From: Cryomorphaceae bacterium | GTDB taxonomy: Bacteria; Bacteroidota; Bacteroidia; Flavobacteriales; Schleiferiaceae | Length of the DNA: 54,944 nucleotides | Reading direction: 5' to 3' | Assembly (NCBI GenBank): GCA_020832345.1 | Contig: JAFIEY010000225.1 | Span: 1 to 54,944 of the forward strand | In this document: piece after piece, positions 19,055 to 27,794 of the stretch | Layout of the letters: each line of letters begins with the position of its first letter | Position numbering within the stretch: position 1 is the first letter of the stretch | Notes under the pieces: generated by a model | Seen by the model: the letters and a program-made list of their open reading frames with translations, nothing else | What the model was told of the DNA's origin: nothing | Database searches by the model: none | Program-made: the position numbers and the translations under genes

Positions 19055-19191
19055 GAGTCCACTTCAAAAAAATATGATTTCAATCAAAATCGAGGGGATT
19101 TTTGAACCGGTGCTAACCAGCTGTTAGTGAAAATTCAAAAATCTACCGCCAAGAAAGATTTTGGCAGAAAGGGACTTTTTAGAGCAGACTC
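19055..19191 (-). repeat. MITE-like element, copy E (long form)
   Basis: Long form in reverse orientation, starting GAGTCCACTTCAAAAAAA and ending with the complement of GAGTCTGCTCTAAAAAG, with an intact core CTAACCAGCTGTTAG. It sits between nhaC and comEC and ends 2 bp from the comEC stop codon. The flanks show no clear target duplication. Confidence 0.86.
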
Positions 19192-19193
19192 AT

Positions 19194-20933
19194 CTATTCT
19201 TTTGCTATTGCTCTATCCTGATAAATCACCAATTCATCTTTGATCAGAGGCCGCGAAGGCACGGAAAAGGTTTCATCCGACTGCATCAAAACCAAGCTGT
19301 GGTGCTTATACCTGTACCGCTCTGCTTTCCCATAAATATCTTCGTGGTGATGTTCATCCCAGCCGAGCTGAAATGTCGGAATGGTTGAAATAAAAAAACA
19401 AACGCCAAATAAAAGCGCATAATTTAAAGTTCGTCCTTTGCGGGCACGAAAAGCTTCCATTAGTAATACGATAAATACACTCATTAAAATGGCACTTAAC
19501 AAAGAGAGGTGAATAGAACGAATTACCGCATTTGGCAAATCTGTTATAAATAATACAATGCTGTTTTCCAACTGGTAAAAAGAATCCAAGACCCAGATTA
19601 GCCATGTTGGTGGATGTAAAAATAAACCGAGCATTAAAACCCCGATGGAAAATATCATTAAGGTGGAAAGAAGGGGAATGATGAGCAAATTAGCGAGGAG
19701 GAAATAGGTTGGGAATTGACTAAAATAGACCGTAGAAATGGGCATGGTTACCAATTGTGCAGCGAGTGATACACTGATCAATTGCCAGATTCCACGAAGC
19801 CACTTTTGCCGCGGGCTCCATAACATTTCAAATTGAGGTTGATACCGAACAATGCCCAAAACCGCGGCATAACTAAGTTGAAATCCCGGTGAAAACAACA
19901 ATTGGGTGTCCAACAACAATAGCAAAAATGCCGAAGCTGCAATGGTTTGGTAAATCCCGGTAATTCGCCCCAAATGTTGTCCAATGGTAAGTAAGGTAAA
20001 CATGGTGGCTGCACGCCATACACTAGGAGATAATCCGGTGAGAAAAGCGTAAAACCACAAACCCAGAATTATACATACGGCTTGAAAGGCCAAGCCACGA
20101 GGGCCCAGCGTAAATTTGAAAATCAGGGAAAAAAGTAAATACAACACACCAACGTGTAATCCGCTGACCGCCAACACATGCACCACTCCCGCCTCGGCGT
20201 ATTTGGTCCTTAATTCGGGATCCAATTCCCGTTTGTCTCCCAATACTAAGGCTTCCATCACCTGCCGGGAATGTTCCCGCATACCCCATGACCGAATAAC
20301 TCCCTCAGCCTGATCCCGTAAATTTTCAAAAAAAGGTTTGGGGCGAGCGTCATAATGGGTCAAAGTTTCCCAATCTGAATCCCGTAAATACGCGGTGTGG
20401 AAAATGCCCAATCGACCGTAAAAGGCTTCCTTGTCAAAAAGACCATTTGCATCATTTACAATACTGTCCCAACGCACATTGGCGCGAAACACTTCTCCAA
20501 CTTTCATTGACGCGGCACGTTCACTTTTGGCTACATATAATTGTATTTTTCCCTCAACTTTTTCCAAACTACCCAAATGTACAAATGCCAAAACCCGCGC
20601 CCGAACAGAAACACTTTTCGGCTTATCCACCGGTGACTCCACTATCTCCAAAATCAAATTATCCCCGGATTCTGCGTATTGATAAAAACCATCACTTTCA
20701 GGCTCGGTATAATGGTGATGAAGTCCAACACCCAAAATGGCAGAAACCATTATCACGAGACTACCCAAAAAACGTTTTCGGATAAAAAGAAGTAAAAGGG
20801 TAAGAAAAAACAGCACCAGAAATAACCAAGAAACAGGTATCGGCAAAAAAAGGTCAGGGAGATACTGACACACCAGAATGCCCAGGGTCAACCCAAAGAG
20901 CATTTTGTATAACCATTTGCCGGAGCGCTTCAT
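19194..20933 (-). CDS. comEC: ComEC/Rec2 family DNA-uptake channel protein, possibly C-terminally short
   Basis: Inner-membrane channel through which single-stranded DNA enters during natural transformation. The 579-aa protein has N-terminal helices and a DUF4131-like soluble region (about 70-190), then the competence domain with the family motif EAGVVHVLAVSGLHVGVLY (about 235-255) and a series of membrane helices to about residue 520. Only about 60 residues follow the last helix, whereas Bacteroidota ComEC proteins as I remember them run on further, and the stop falls 2 bp from repeat copy E. The start at 20933 overlaps the SpoIID-like gene by 80 bp; an internal ATG at 20903 would shorten this to 50 bp. 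Confidence 0.85.
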   Translation of the reverse strand: MKRSGKWLYKMLFGLTLGILVCQYLPDLFLPIPVSWLFLVLFFLTLLLLFIRKRFLGSLVIMVSAILGVGLHHHYTEPESDGFYQYAESGDNLILEIVESPVDKPKSVSVRARVLAFVHLGSLEKVEGKIQLYVAKSERAASMKVGEVFRANVRWDSIVNDANGLFDKEAFYGRLGIFHTAYLRDSDWETLTHYDARPKPFFENLRDQAEGVIRSWGMREHSRQVMEALVLGDKRELDPELRTKYAEAGVVHVLAVSGLHVGVLYLLFSLIFKFTLGPRGLAFQAVCIILGLWFYAFLTGLSPSVWRAATMFTLLTIGQHLGRITGIYQTIAASAFLLLLLDTQLLFSPGFQLSYAAVLGIVRYQPQFEMLWSPRQKWLRGIWQLISVSLAAQLVTMPISTVYFSQFPTYFLLANLLIIPLLSTLMIFSIGVLMLGLFLHPPTWLIWVLDSFYQLENSIVLFITDLPNAVIRSIHLSLLSAILMSVFIVLLMEAFRARKGRTLNYALLFGVCFFISTIPTFQLGWDEHHHEDIYGKAERYRYKHHSLVLMQSDETFSVPSRPLIKDELVIYQDRAIAKE

Positions 20934-22119
20934 TTCGATGAAGAGTTTCTGTAAGATTTATCAATTGAGAATTTTCGTAATAAAAGTACAAAATATCTTT
21001 ATATTCAAAACCCATTTTCGACATATTTATAGCACCGTCTTGCGAAAGCCCCACGCCATGACCATAACCTTTACCTTTAAGCATATAATAATCAGCGTGT
21101 TCTTCCATGGAAAAATAGGTCGATCGCAGGTTAAATCGGTTGCGGACTTGGGTGAGTTTTAGTTTTTTTCCGTTGTATTCAAAATACGGTTTGCGCTCAT
21201 TCTGGGTAAAATTTTTCATTTTTTCTCGCATTCCTACATCCGTGTGCGCAACACCCAATTGGGAAGCAAAATACTTTTGCATTTCACTTTTGTTGATTTT
21301 TTTTGTCCATGAATAGGAATTTTGATTCACACTAAAGGGATCTGTTTTACTGCGCAAACACGGCACATCTCTACTCCACACATCCCCGGCATTTGCCGTT
21401 TGCCCCCCACTATTTGCGTGAAATAATGCCAAAAGCAGTTCGCCTTCCATATCGGCAATGACGGTGTCGGCGGTCAATTGCGTGGCGGAATCAATCAACG
21501 CTGCATTTCGCAAGTATGCCCGACTATGGTAAACTTGGGAGGTTACATCATCCCGAAGGTTATATCTATGGTGAATGTGCTTTTTTAAATTTTTTACCGC
21601 AAAGGTTCTCGCCAAAACTGCTTGCGCTTTAAAGTATTCCAATTCCCCAAATGCGCCACCTTCCGACTCTACAACTCCGGCCACATATTTTTCGAGATTA
21701 ACCTGATTCACTACGGTAAAGTCTCCTCCCTCTGTTTGGCAAAAAAAGTGAAGTTTGTCTTGATACCAGCGATCACGACCGCCATTCAAAGAGATTAAAA
21801 AACTGGGATCACTACAAGTCGTTGCAGGCACCAACCACAATTCGGGAAAAGTCAAAGTTCCCAGTTTGTTCATGGTCAGCTGAATATGACTGCCCCGTCG
21901 GGATATATAAAAAATTCTCGTCGGGTCATCGTCCCGAATATCCCATACTGTATCAATAATTTCCCCGCCAAAATTTGCAGCAATGATATAGTAATGTCCC
22001 TCCTTTACACTTACTGCAATGTTTTTTGGCACATCGCCCAAGCGCACGCGGATATCTAGCTGGGCATAGGCTAGGCCCGGCAGCAAAATCAGTAAAATAA
22101 AAACCAAAGCTTTTCGCAT
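20854..22119 (-). CDS. SpoIID/LytB domain protein, putative secreted glycan hydrolase
   Basis: A 421-aa exported protein with a signal peptide (1-19, ending LAYAQ). The SpoIID domain (about 115-380) carries the signature VNLEKYVAGVVESEGG with the expected catalytic Glu (E153), followed by KAQAVLARTFAVKN and the late motif GKGYGHGVGLSQDGA. The family includes lytic transglycosylases acting on denuded peptidoglycan strands; this organism is Gram-negative, so a cell-wall remodelling role is inferred. Its 3' end overlaps comEC, which suggests co-transcription. Repeat copy F separates it from lpxB downstream. Confidence 0.82.
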   Translation of the reverse strand: MRKALVFILLILLPGLAYAQLDIRVRLGDVPKNIAVSVKEGHYYIIAANFGGEIIDTVWDIRDDDPTRIFYISRRGSHIQLTMNKLGTLTFPELWLVPATTCSDPSFLISLNGGRDRWYQDKLHFFCQTEGGDFTVVNQVNLEKYVAGVVESEGGAFGELEYFKAQAVLARTFAVKNLKKHIHHRYNLRDDVTSQVYHSRAYLRNAALIDSATQLTADTVIADMEGELLLALFHANSGGQTANAGDVWSRDVPCLRSKTDPFSVNQNSYSWTKKINKSEMQKYFASQLGVAHTDVGMREKMKNFTQNERKPYFEYNGKKLKLTQVRNRFNLRSTYFSMEEHADYYMLKGKGYGHGVGLSQDGAINMSKMGFEYKDILYFYYENSQLINLTETLHRNEALRQMVIQNALWVDPGHSGVSVSP

Positions 22120-22141
22120 TTCCCGGTTTATTTTAATCTAG

Positions 22142-22225
22142 GAGTCCACTCTAAAAAGGATGATTTCAATCAAAATCTAATGACAAGGAAGATTTTGGCA
22201 GAAAGGGACTTTTTAGAGCAGACTC
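22142..22225 (-). repeat. MITE-like element, copy F (84-bp form)
   Basis: Medium form in reverse orientation, between the start of the SpoIID-like gene and the stop of lpxB. The termini are intact. The interior hairpin is removed so that CAATCAAAATC joins nearly directly to GACAAGGAAGATTTTGGC. Flanks ATCTAG and ATCTAA match at 5 of 6 positions. Confidence 0.86.
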
Positions 22226-22254
22226 ATCTAATAAATTTGCGTTTCATAATTCGT

Positions 22255-23355
22255 TTAATTGACCGAAAAAGATGTTATCAGTTTGGCCGCTTTATCCGAG
22301 GCGCCCGCTCCCAAAGTATTGCGAATTCCTTTGTAATCCGCCGCCATTTGACTCCGTCGCTCAGAATATAACAGCTCCTTAAGGTCGGATAAAAGTACTT
22401 TCTGATTGAGATTTTCCTGTATCCGCTCACGAACTATTTCTCTATCCGCAATCAGATTGACCAAAGAAATGTATTTTACCTTGATAAAGTATCGCGCCAG
22501 CATATATGAAATAGCGCTGGTTTTGTAACACACTACCTGCGGCAATCCCAACAATGCTGCTTCCAAAGTCGCGGTGCCTGAGGTTACCAAACCCGCATCT
22601 GCTTCCCGCATTAGGTCATACGTTTCACCTTGGTAAAGCGAAACATTTGTTAGTTTGGTCATAAACGGTTCGTAAAACTGCTTCGATTGGGATGGCGCCA
22701 TTCCGATTAGAAAATTTGCATTGGGCATCGCGTTGGCCAATTTGAGCATTTCGGGCAAAATCATTTCAATTTCTTGCTTTCGGCTACCTGGAAGCAGGGC
22801 AATGGTCGGGTTATCACCAACCATATTTTCCCTTGGCACAAACGCCAAATGATCGATCAGGGGGTGGCCAACATATTCGACATCCATTCCGCGCTGAGCG
22901 TAAAAGGATTTTTCAAAGGGCAAAATCGTCATCATAAGATCCACGGTTTCTTTTAGTTTTTTAACCCTGCCGGCCTTCCATGCCCACACCTGAGGCGCGA
23001 TGTAGTAAGCCACTTTGATGTTGTTTTTTTTGGCAAAGGTCGCCATGCGCATATTAAACCCTGGATAATCGATTAAAATCAGCAAATCCGGCTGATAGGC
23101 GAGCAAATCCGATTTACACTTCCGCATCAAACCCAAAATGGTGAAGATGTTTTTAATGACTTCCAAAAAGCCCATAAAGGCCATTTCTCGATAATGCGTG
23201 ACCAATTCAGCGCCCGCCTCCGTCATTTTGTCACCTCCCCAAACGCGAAATTCTGCCTGTGGTTGCCTTCTTTTTATGGCACTAATAAGTTTTGCCCCGT
23301 GTAAATCCCCCGAAGGTTCCCCGGCAATTATATAATATTTGATAGACTTAGACAT
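22255..23355 (-). CDS. lpxB: Lipid-A-disaccharide synthase
   Basis: Joins UDP-diacylglucosamine and lipid X to make the lipid A disaccharide at the inner membrane's cytoplasmic face. From ATG 23355 the protein is 366 aa, normal for LpxB, beginning MSKSIKYYIIAGEPSGDLHG; the AGEPSGD motif near the N-terminus is diagnostic. Also visible are PQVWAWKAGRVKKL and the C-terminal donor-binding segment with SGTATLEAALLGLPQVVCYK. The frame opens at 23430, but that start would lie inside the upstream gene. It overlaps the 105-aa membrane protein gene by 8 bp and forms an operon with it and surE. Confidence 0.93.
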   Translation of the reverse strand: MSKSIKYYIIAGEPSGDLHGAKLISAIKRRQPQAEFRVWGGDKMTEAGAELVTHYREMAFMGFLEVIKNIFTILGLMRKCKSDLLAYQPDLLILIDYPGFNMRMATFAKKNNIKVAYYIAPQVWAWKAGRVKKLKETVDLMMTILPFEKSFYAQRGMDVEYVGHPLIDHLAFVPRENMVGDNPTIALLPGSRKQEIEMILPEMLKLANAMPNANFLIGMAPSQSKQFYEPFMTKLTNVSLYQGETYDLMREADAGLVTSGTATLEAALLGLPQVVCYKTSAISYMLARYFIKVKYISLVNLIADREIVRERIQENLNQKVLLSDLKELLYSERRSQMAADYKGIRNTLGAGASDKAAKLITSFSVN

Positions 23356-23665
23356 ATTTGTACAACAATATGGCGACAAATACCAGAACGGTTCCGTACA
23401 ACACCCCTCGTGAAAAGAGTTCTTTGTCAAATTTTAGTCCCAGGAAAAACACCCCGACATTAACAATGACACTTGCACTGAGCAATCGCACATTGAGCAC
23501 TTTTATCAATTCTCGATAAGCACCGGGGTCATTGATTTCATAACCGTGAATTTGGGAAAATAAAATTAAGGTAACCGGTGGTAAAACCACGGCAATGATT
23601 AATCCAAATATGAACTGGCCACTCAACCACAAAGGCCGTCCATCCGGTGTTCTCGGATCGTTCAT
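23348..23665 (-). CDS. Small membrane protein between surE and lpxB
   Basis: A 105-aa hydrophobic protein with about three transmembrane segments (about residues 14-35, 60-76 and 85-104) and a short polar N-terminus (MNDPRTPDGRPLWLS). Its start overlaps the surE stop by 4 bp and its stop overlaps lpxB by 8 bp, so all three are very likely translated from one mRNA. I do not recognise a characterised family. The position hints at a role with lipid A or envelope metabolism, but nothing in the sequence shows it. Confidence 0.75.
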   Translation of the reverse strand: MNDPRTPDGRPLWLSGQFIFGLIIAVVLPPVTLILFSQIHGYEINDPGAYRELIKVLNVRLLSASVIVNVGVFFLGLKFDKELFSRGVLYGTVLVFVAILLYKYV

Positions 23666-24459
23666 GACTTCTGCTTTTCAAATGAAAAATCCCACTCCAT
23701 CATCGCAGGCAAGTAGCTACCGGCAGTTAGGTCAATGCCCACCGGAACGACACTTATATAATTGTTGGCCAAAGCCCATTCGTCGGTATCTTCTCCATAA
23801 TCATAATTGACAAAAGTCCCGGTAAGCCAATAGTATTTTCGGCCACGCGGATCCATGCGTACATCAATTTCTTCTTCCCAATTTGCCCGGGCTTGGCGAC
23901 ACACTTTAATTCCGCGATATCTTTCCGGTGAAGCTTTAGGTATATTCACATTTAGACAAACCCCATCGGGCAGTTTTTTTTCGAGGACCATTTCGCAAAT
24001 GCGCTTAATGTGTTCTTTGGCTGGACCGAAGTCTGCCTCCCATGAATAATCGAGCAGTGAAAATCCAATAGATGGAATGCCCTCAAGCGCACCCTCCACT
24101 GCGGCAGACATAGTGCCGGAGTAAATTACATTAATAGACGAATTACTGCCGTGGTTTATGCCCGAAATAATCATATCTGGTTTTCTATCCAAGATGGCAT
24201 TAATGGCCAATTTCACACAATCTACCGGTGTGCCGCTACAGCTGTACTCCTGTTGCGCTGCATTTTGTTCGATTACGATGGGGTCACACCGCAAAGTACT
24301 GTTGATGGTAATAGCATGACCCATACCGGATTGAGGACTATCGGGTGCGACCACCACAACTTCGCCCAGTTCATTGGCGATTGAAATAAGATTTCGGATA
24401 CCGGGTGCGGTGATTCCATCGTCATTGCATACGAGAATATACGGCCTTTTGCTGCCCAT
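23662..24459 (-). CDS. surE: 5'/3'-nucleotidase SurE
   Basis: Metal-dependent phosphatase that dephosphorylates nucleoside monophosphates, linked in other bacteria to stationary-phase survival. The 265-aa protein starts at ATG 24459 with the metal-binding motif CNDDGITAPGI (about 11-21), followed by VVAPDSPQSGMGHAIT and SGINHGSNSS. All expected ligands (paired Asp, Ser, Asn) are present. First gene of the surE-105aa-lpxB operon; a divergent metallopeptidase gene lies about 110 bp away. Confidence 0.92.
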   Translation of the reverse strand: MGSKRPYILVCNDDGITAPGIRNLISIANELGEVVVVAPDSPQSGMGHAITINSTLRCDPIVIEQNAAQQEYSCSGTPVDCVKLAINAILDRKPDMIISGINHGSNSSINVIYSGTMSAAVEGALEGIPSIGFSLLDYSWEADFGPAKEHIKRICEMVLEKKLPDGVCLNVNIPKASPERYRGIKVCRQARANWEEEIDVRMDPRGRKYYWLTGTFVNYDYGEDTDEWALANNYISVVPVGIDLTAGSYLPAMMEWDFSFEKQKS

Positions 24460-24534
24460 ATTAAGTTTTTCACAAAACTACGACTGCCAATAATGTCATG
24501 AAAGATTATCGGAATAAAATTTGCTATTTTTGTC

Positions 24535-24542
24535 CACAAGAT
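24535..24542 (+). promoter_or_regulatory. -7 box TATTTTTG for the first metallopeptidase
   Basis: Exact TAnnTTTG match 27 bp before ATG 24569. It overlaps the longer open frame from 24521 and so argues against that start. Confidence 0.45.
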
Positions 24543-24568
24543 TAGTAACAATTTTAAACGAAATAGAT

Positions 24569-25255
24569 ATGATGATTGTCATTCTCTTAGCCTTTATGCT
24601 TATTGGGTTTGTGGTTCAAAGTACCCTAAAATCCAAATTCAAAAAGTACAGTAAAATGCCTTTACAAACCGGGCTTAGCGGTAAAGACGTAGCGATAAAA
24701 ATGCTTCAAGACAACGGGATATATGATGTGGAAGTCATGTCCACCCCGGGCAAACTAACTGATCATTACGATCCGACAAAAAAAACCGTCAATTTAAGTC
24801 CCGATGTTTACAACGGAAGATCGGTAGCAGCTGCTGCAGTTGCCGCCCACGAATGCGGTCACGCCATCCAACATGCCGAGGCATACAGCTGGTTGGAACT
24901 TCGATCTAAATTAGTTCCTGCCGTTTCCTTTAGCAGTCGCGCCATGAGTATTATCTTTTTACTTATGTTGTTTGGATTTGGTGTGGTCAACCTCTTTCCG
25001 TTCACAACCGTAATTTGGACAGTCGTGATATTGCAAAGTATGATTACGGCTTTCACATTAGTGACATTGCCCGTGGAGTACGACGCATCTGATCGCGCCT
25101 TGGTTTACCTGCAAAGCAGCGGGATTACCGGGGCATTGGAGCACGATAAAGCAAAAGACGCGCTAAAATGGGCGGCCAACACCTACCTGGTTGCCGCGCT
25201 AGCCGCACTTACTCAACTTGCATATTATGTGTTGATTCTGCTTAACAGTGACTGA
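24569..25255 (+). CDS. Zinc metallopeptidase, YugP family (first of a tandem pair)
   Basis: Membrane-embedded predicted neutral zinc peptidase. The 228-aa protein has an N-terminal membrane helix, the zinc-binding HECGH motif at residues 94-98 (H94, E95, H98) in the context AAHECGHAIQH, two further hydrophobic helices (about 120-175), and a conserved ASDRA segment with the presumed third metal-ligand region. Physiological substrate is unknown. ATG 24569 is chosen over the open-frame start at 24521 because a -7 box lies between them. It is followed by a strong terminator and then a paralogue, so each copy appears to have its own transcript. Confidence 0.85.
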   Translation: MMIVILLAFMLIGFVVQSTLKSKFKKYSKMPLQTGLSGKDVAIKMLQDNGIYDVEVMSTPGKLTDHYDPTKKTVNLSPDVYNGRSVAAAAVAAHECGHAIQHAEAYSWLELRSKLVPAVSFSSRAMSIIFLLMLFGFGVVNLFPFTTVIWTVVILQSMITAFTLVTLPVEYDASDRALVYLQSSGITGALEHDKAKDALKWAANTYLVAALAALTQLAYYVLILLNSD

Positions 25256-25277
25256 TACAACAAATTGAATTTTATTA

Positions 25278-25328
25278 ACGTCCGAATTTTCAGGTAAAAA
25301 AACCTGAAAATTTTGGACGTTTTTTTTT
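25278..25328 (+). terminator. Terminator between the two metallopeptidase genes
   Basis: Stem ACGTCC plus AATTTTCAGGT pairs with ACCTGAAAATT plus GGACGT around an A-rich loop, followed by a run of nine T. Confidence 0.88.
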
Positions 25329-25342
25329 ACTCAAATTTGATG

Positions 25343-25373
25343 TTGGAATTAAGCAAAATTATAAATACATTTG
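25343..25373 (+). promoter_or_regulatory. Promoter of the second metallopeptidase
   Basis: TTG at 25343-25345, 20 bp, then TACATTTG at 25366-25373: a full match to the Bacteroidota primary-sigma-factor consensus. The ATG is 22 bp further at 25396. Confidence 0.6.
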
Positions 25374-25395
25374 ACATCCCAAAAACCCAACATCA

Positions 25396-26109
25396 ATGAT
25401 TACCCTCATTACAATCCTAGGAGTCTTTATCCTTGTAGGATCTTTCGTGCGCAAAATTGGCGCCTCTCGCTTTAAAAGATTTGACGTCATCGTGCCAAAA
25501 AACCGAATGAAAGGTTTTGAATTTGCCGAACAATTTCTTCACAGCATAGGCATGAATGACGTTTCGGTCAAAACCAGTAGAAAAGCTAGGAAACCAGTGC
25601 CATTCAGTCACTATAATTCCGAAAACAAAACCCTTACACTTCGCGCTCCCATGTACCATGGACGCGCTATTTCCGCCATTGCCATTGTTGCACATGAATG
25701 CGGTCATGCCATTCAGCATAAAAAGAGATCCGGTGGATTAAAACTGAGATCCCTGCTTTTGCCGATAATAAAATTTGGCATATTATATATGACTGCTCTT
25801 TCAATTTTTATTTTACTCGGACATTGGTTTGCCGATATCTATACCATGGAAACCGCTTTGTTAATCATTGTAATTCTGCAAGCTACCATTCCGATTTTAA
25901 GTCTGATTTTATGGCCGATCGAACGAGACGCTTCCAAACGCGCTATGGCCCAGTTGGAAAAACACAATTTTTTAGATGGAACAGATTTAACCGCAGCAAA
26001 AATGGCCATTAAGCTTTCGGCCAACACGTATCTCATTCAGTCAATTTCTGCATTGTCGAGAATCTTCTTTATCATCCCCGCGCTTTTTAAAGAAGAAGAG
26101 CAGTTTTAA
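25396..26109 (+). CDS. Zinc metallopeptidase, YugP family (second of a tandem pair)
   Basis: A 237-aa paralogue of the gene before it, with the same plan: N-terminal membrane helix, AHECGHAIQH zinc motif (H100, E101, H104), two central membrane helices and an ERDASKRA segment near 180. Divergence from its neighbour is considerable outside the motif, so the duplication is not recent. It carries extra basic residues (KRFDVIVPKNRMKG, KTSRKARKPV) absent from the first copy. It has its own promoter and is separated from the first gene by a terminator, so the two are probably regulated independently. Confidence 0.83.
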   Translation: MITLITILGVFILVGSFVRKIGASRFKRFDVIVPKNRMKGFEFAEQFLHSIGMNDVSVKTSRKARKPVPFSHYNSENKTLTLRAPMYHGRAISAIAIVAHECGHAIQHKKRSGGLKLRSLLLPIIKFGILYMTALSIFILLGHWFADIYTMETALLIIVILQATIPILSLILWPIERDASKRAMAQLEKHNFLDGTDLTAAKMAIKLSANTYLIQSISALSRIFFIIPALFKEEEQF

Positions 26110-26137
26110 AGACGGTAGTATTTGCTGCTAATTTTTG

Positions 26138-26145
26138 TATATTTG
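26138..26145 (+). promoter_or_regulatory. -7 box TATATTTG for pssA
   Basis: Exact TAnnTTTG match 56 bp before the pssA ATG (26202). No good -33 TTG at usual spacing. Confidence 0.45.
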
Positions 26146-26201
26146 ACCGCGTCTTGTTGACCCATTTTTTCATTTTCGCAAAAATTATCCAATAATTCAA
26201 C

Positions 26202-26927
26202 ATGCAACGGATCATCCAAGCTATTCCTCATGCGCTTACCTTAGCCAACTTGCTATTTGGTATTTTGGGCATTTTTCACGCCTTCGACCGAAATTGGAAC
26301 GGTGTGCTAATGATGTTAGCCGCTGCTTTACTCATGGACGTTTTTGACGGAATGGCCGCAAGAAAGCTAAATGTTTCCGGGGAATTGGGCAAACAGCTAG
26401 ATTCACTAGCGGACATGGTCAGCTTTGGTGTGCTTCCCGGCATCACCTTATTTTGGCTAATGCGCGACCAATGTGAACCCTTGAGTTTGGTGCAAAATTT
26501 CCTGCCATTGCTTGCGTTTTCTATACCGCTATGCACCGCGCTCCGATTGGCCAAATTCAATATCGACACCCGACAAGGGAATTACTTTATCGGACTGCCC
26601 AGTCCTTCCCAGGCCATTGCCGTTATCGGACTTACCGCCTGGGCACCAACCATAGAAAAGGCGCGAAACTTCGGGATTAACCCGGCGGCCATTTACCTCC
26701 TTTTTGCCTTGATTTTTTGCTGGGCCATGCTTTCTGAAAAACTCAAACTTCCCGCCTTCAAAAGTCTTTCCCTTCCCGGCGCCAAAGCCGTAATGATTAT
26801 TGTTTTTGCCACTGCTTTGATACTATTTTTCTTTTTTGAATGGAAATCTCTTAGCGCTGCCATACTTTTGTACCTGCTTTTGGGCGTTGTCATTTTCAAA
26901 CCCCAATCTGCAGTAAAGAATTTGTAA
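26202..26927 (+). CDS. pssA: CDP-diacylglycerol-serine O-phosphatidyltransferase
   Basis: Makes phosphatidylserine from CDP-diacylglycerol and serine, the committed step towards phosphatidylethanolamine. The 241-aa membrane protein carries the complete CDP-alcohol phosphatidyltransferase signature: D46, D49-G50, A53-R54, G63, D67 and D71. About seven hydrophobic segments are visible. Assignment to serine rather than glycerol-phosphate as acceptor rests on overall resemblance to PssA (N-terminal IPHALTLANLLFG, then SGELGKQLDSLADMVSFGV). It leads a run with purS and acpH. Confidence 0.88.
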   Translation: MQRIIQAIPHALTLANLLFGILGIFHAFDRNWNGVLMMLAAALLMDVFDGMAARKLNVSGELGKQLDSLADMVSFGVLPGITLFWLMRDQCEPLSLVQNFLPLLAFSIPLCTALRLAKFNIDTRQGNYFIGLPSPSQAIAVIGLTAWAPTIEKARNFGINPAAIYLLFALIFCWAMLSEKLKLPAFKSLSLPGAKAVMIIVFATALILFFFFEWKSLSAAILLYLLLGVVIFKPQSAVKNL

Positions 26928-26948
26928 TTATCTAAAAAGAAACGCATT

Positions 26949-27209
26949 ATGACTTTTCGAGCCGACATAACCATCATGCCTCACCGCGCACTTCTCGATC
27001 CACAGGGTAAAGCTGTTACCAAAAGTATGGGAAACATTGGTTTGCCGGGCATCGAAAACGTTCGCATTGGAAAGCACATTCAACTGGATGTAAATGCTGA
27101 AACCAAAGAGGAGGCTGAAAAGCAAGTTAAAACCGCTTGCGACAAATTATTGGCAAATCCAATTATGGAAGTTTGCGAATTTTCCATTTCCGAATTGGAA
27201 ACTGCTTAG
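26949..27209 (+). CDS. purS: Phosphoribosylformylglycinamidine synthase subunit PurS
   Basis: Small structural subunit of the multi-part FGAM synthase (PurLQS) in purine synthesis; it bridges PurL and PurQ and supports ammonia transfer. The 86-aa protein has the PurS pattern: an initial strand (FRADITIMPHRALLDPQGKA), the central VRIGKHIQLDV, and the helix EEAEKQVKTACDKLLANPIME. PurL and PurQ are not in this window. It is 21 bp after pssA and directly abuts the next gene, whose GTG follows the purS stop without a gap. Confidence 0.9.
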   Translation: MTFRADITIMPHRALLDPQGKAVTKSMGNIGLPGIENVRIGKHIQLDVNAETKEEAEKQVKTACDKLLANPIMEVCEFSISELETA

Positions 27210-27794
27210 GTGAATTTTTTGGCGCACATCCATTTGGCGCATCCCGATCCTAAATTGATGTTGGGCGGTCTTCTAGGAGATAGCACGCGAAGAAAGGATT
27301 TTACACATCTCCCCCCGGAAATCATTCGGGGGGTAGAAATGCATTGGTTTATTGACGAATTCACAGATCAACACCCAACGGTAAAAAATGCCTCAGCGAT
27401 ATTTAAACCGCTACAAGAGAAATTTGCGCCGGTGGTATTGGATATCGTTTTTGACCATTTTCTCGCGGCAAATTGGGACAACTATTCCACCATTCCGCTC
27501 GATGTTTTTGCCCATAATTTCTATGCACTTTGCCGGGAAAACAAATCACTCCTCAATGCGAAAACCACCCGTCTGATGTTTTATATGGAGCGGGACAACT
27601 GGCTTTTTCACTATCGAAACATTCCGGGCATTCAAAAAGCGCTCAGCGGCATTTCGCACAAATCTACTTTTGCCAATAAAATGGATGTAGCTACCGCAAC
27701 TTTAAAAGAAAATTACCCCCAGTTGGAATCCTTGTTTTTCGCGTTTTACCCAGCATTACAAAAGGCTGTAGAAGACTGGAAAGGAGTGAACTAG
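27210..27794 (+). CDS. acpH: AcpH-like acyl carrier protein phosphodiesterase
   Basis: A 194-aa cytosolic protein resembling AcpH, which removes the phosphopantetheine arm from holo-ACP. The start MNFLAHIHLAHPDPKLMLGGLLGD matches the family pattern of a short His-rich N-terminus followed by a conserved Asp, and FDHFLAANWD (about 83-92) supplies a further conserved His/Asp set typical of its HD-like fold. Start GTG 27210 is taken because it begins this motif exactly and follows the purS stop with no spacer, indicating translational coupling. The gene tail overlaps the converging nuclease gene by 4 bp. Confidence 0.8.
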   Translation: MNFLAHIHLAHPDPKLMLGGLLGDSTRRKDFTHLPPEIIRGVEMHWFIDEFTDQHPTVKNASAIFKPLQEKFAPVVLDIVFDHFLAANWDNYSTIPLDVFAHNFYALCRENKSLLNAKTTRLMFYMERDNWLFHYRNIPGIQKALSGISHKSTFANKMDVATATLKENYPQLESLFFAFYPALQKAVEDWKGVN

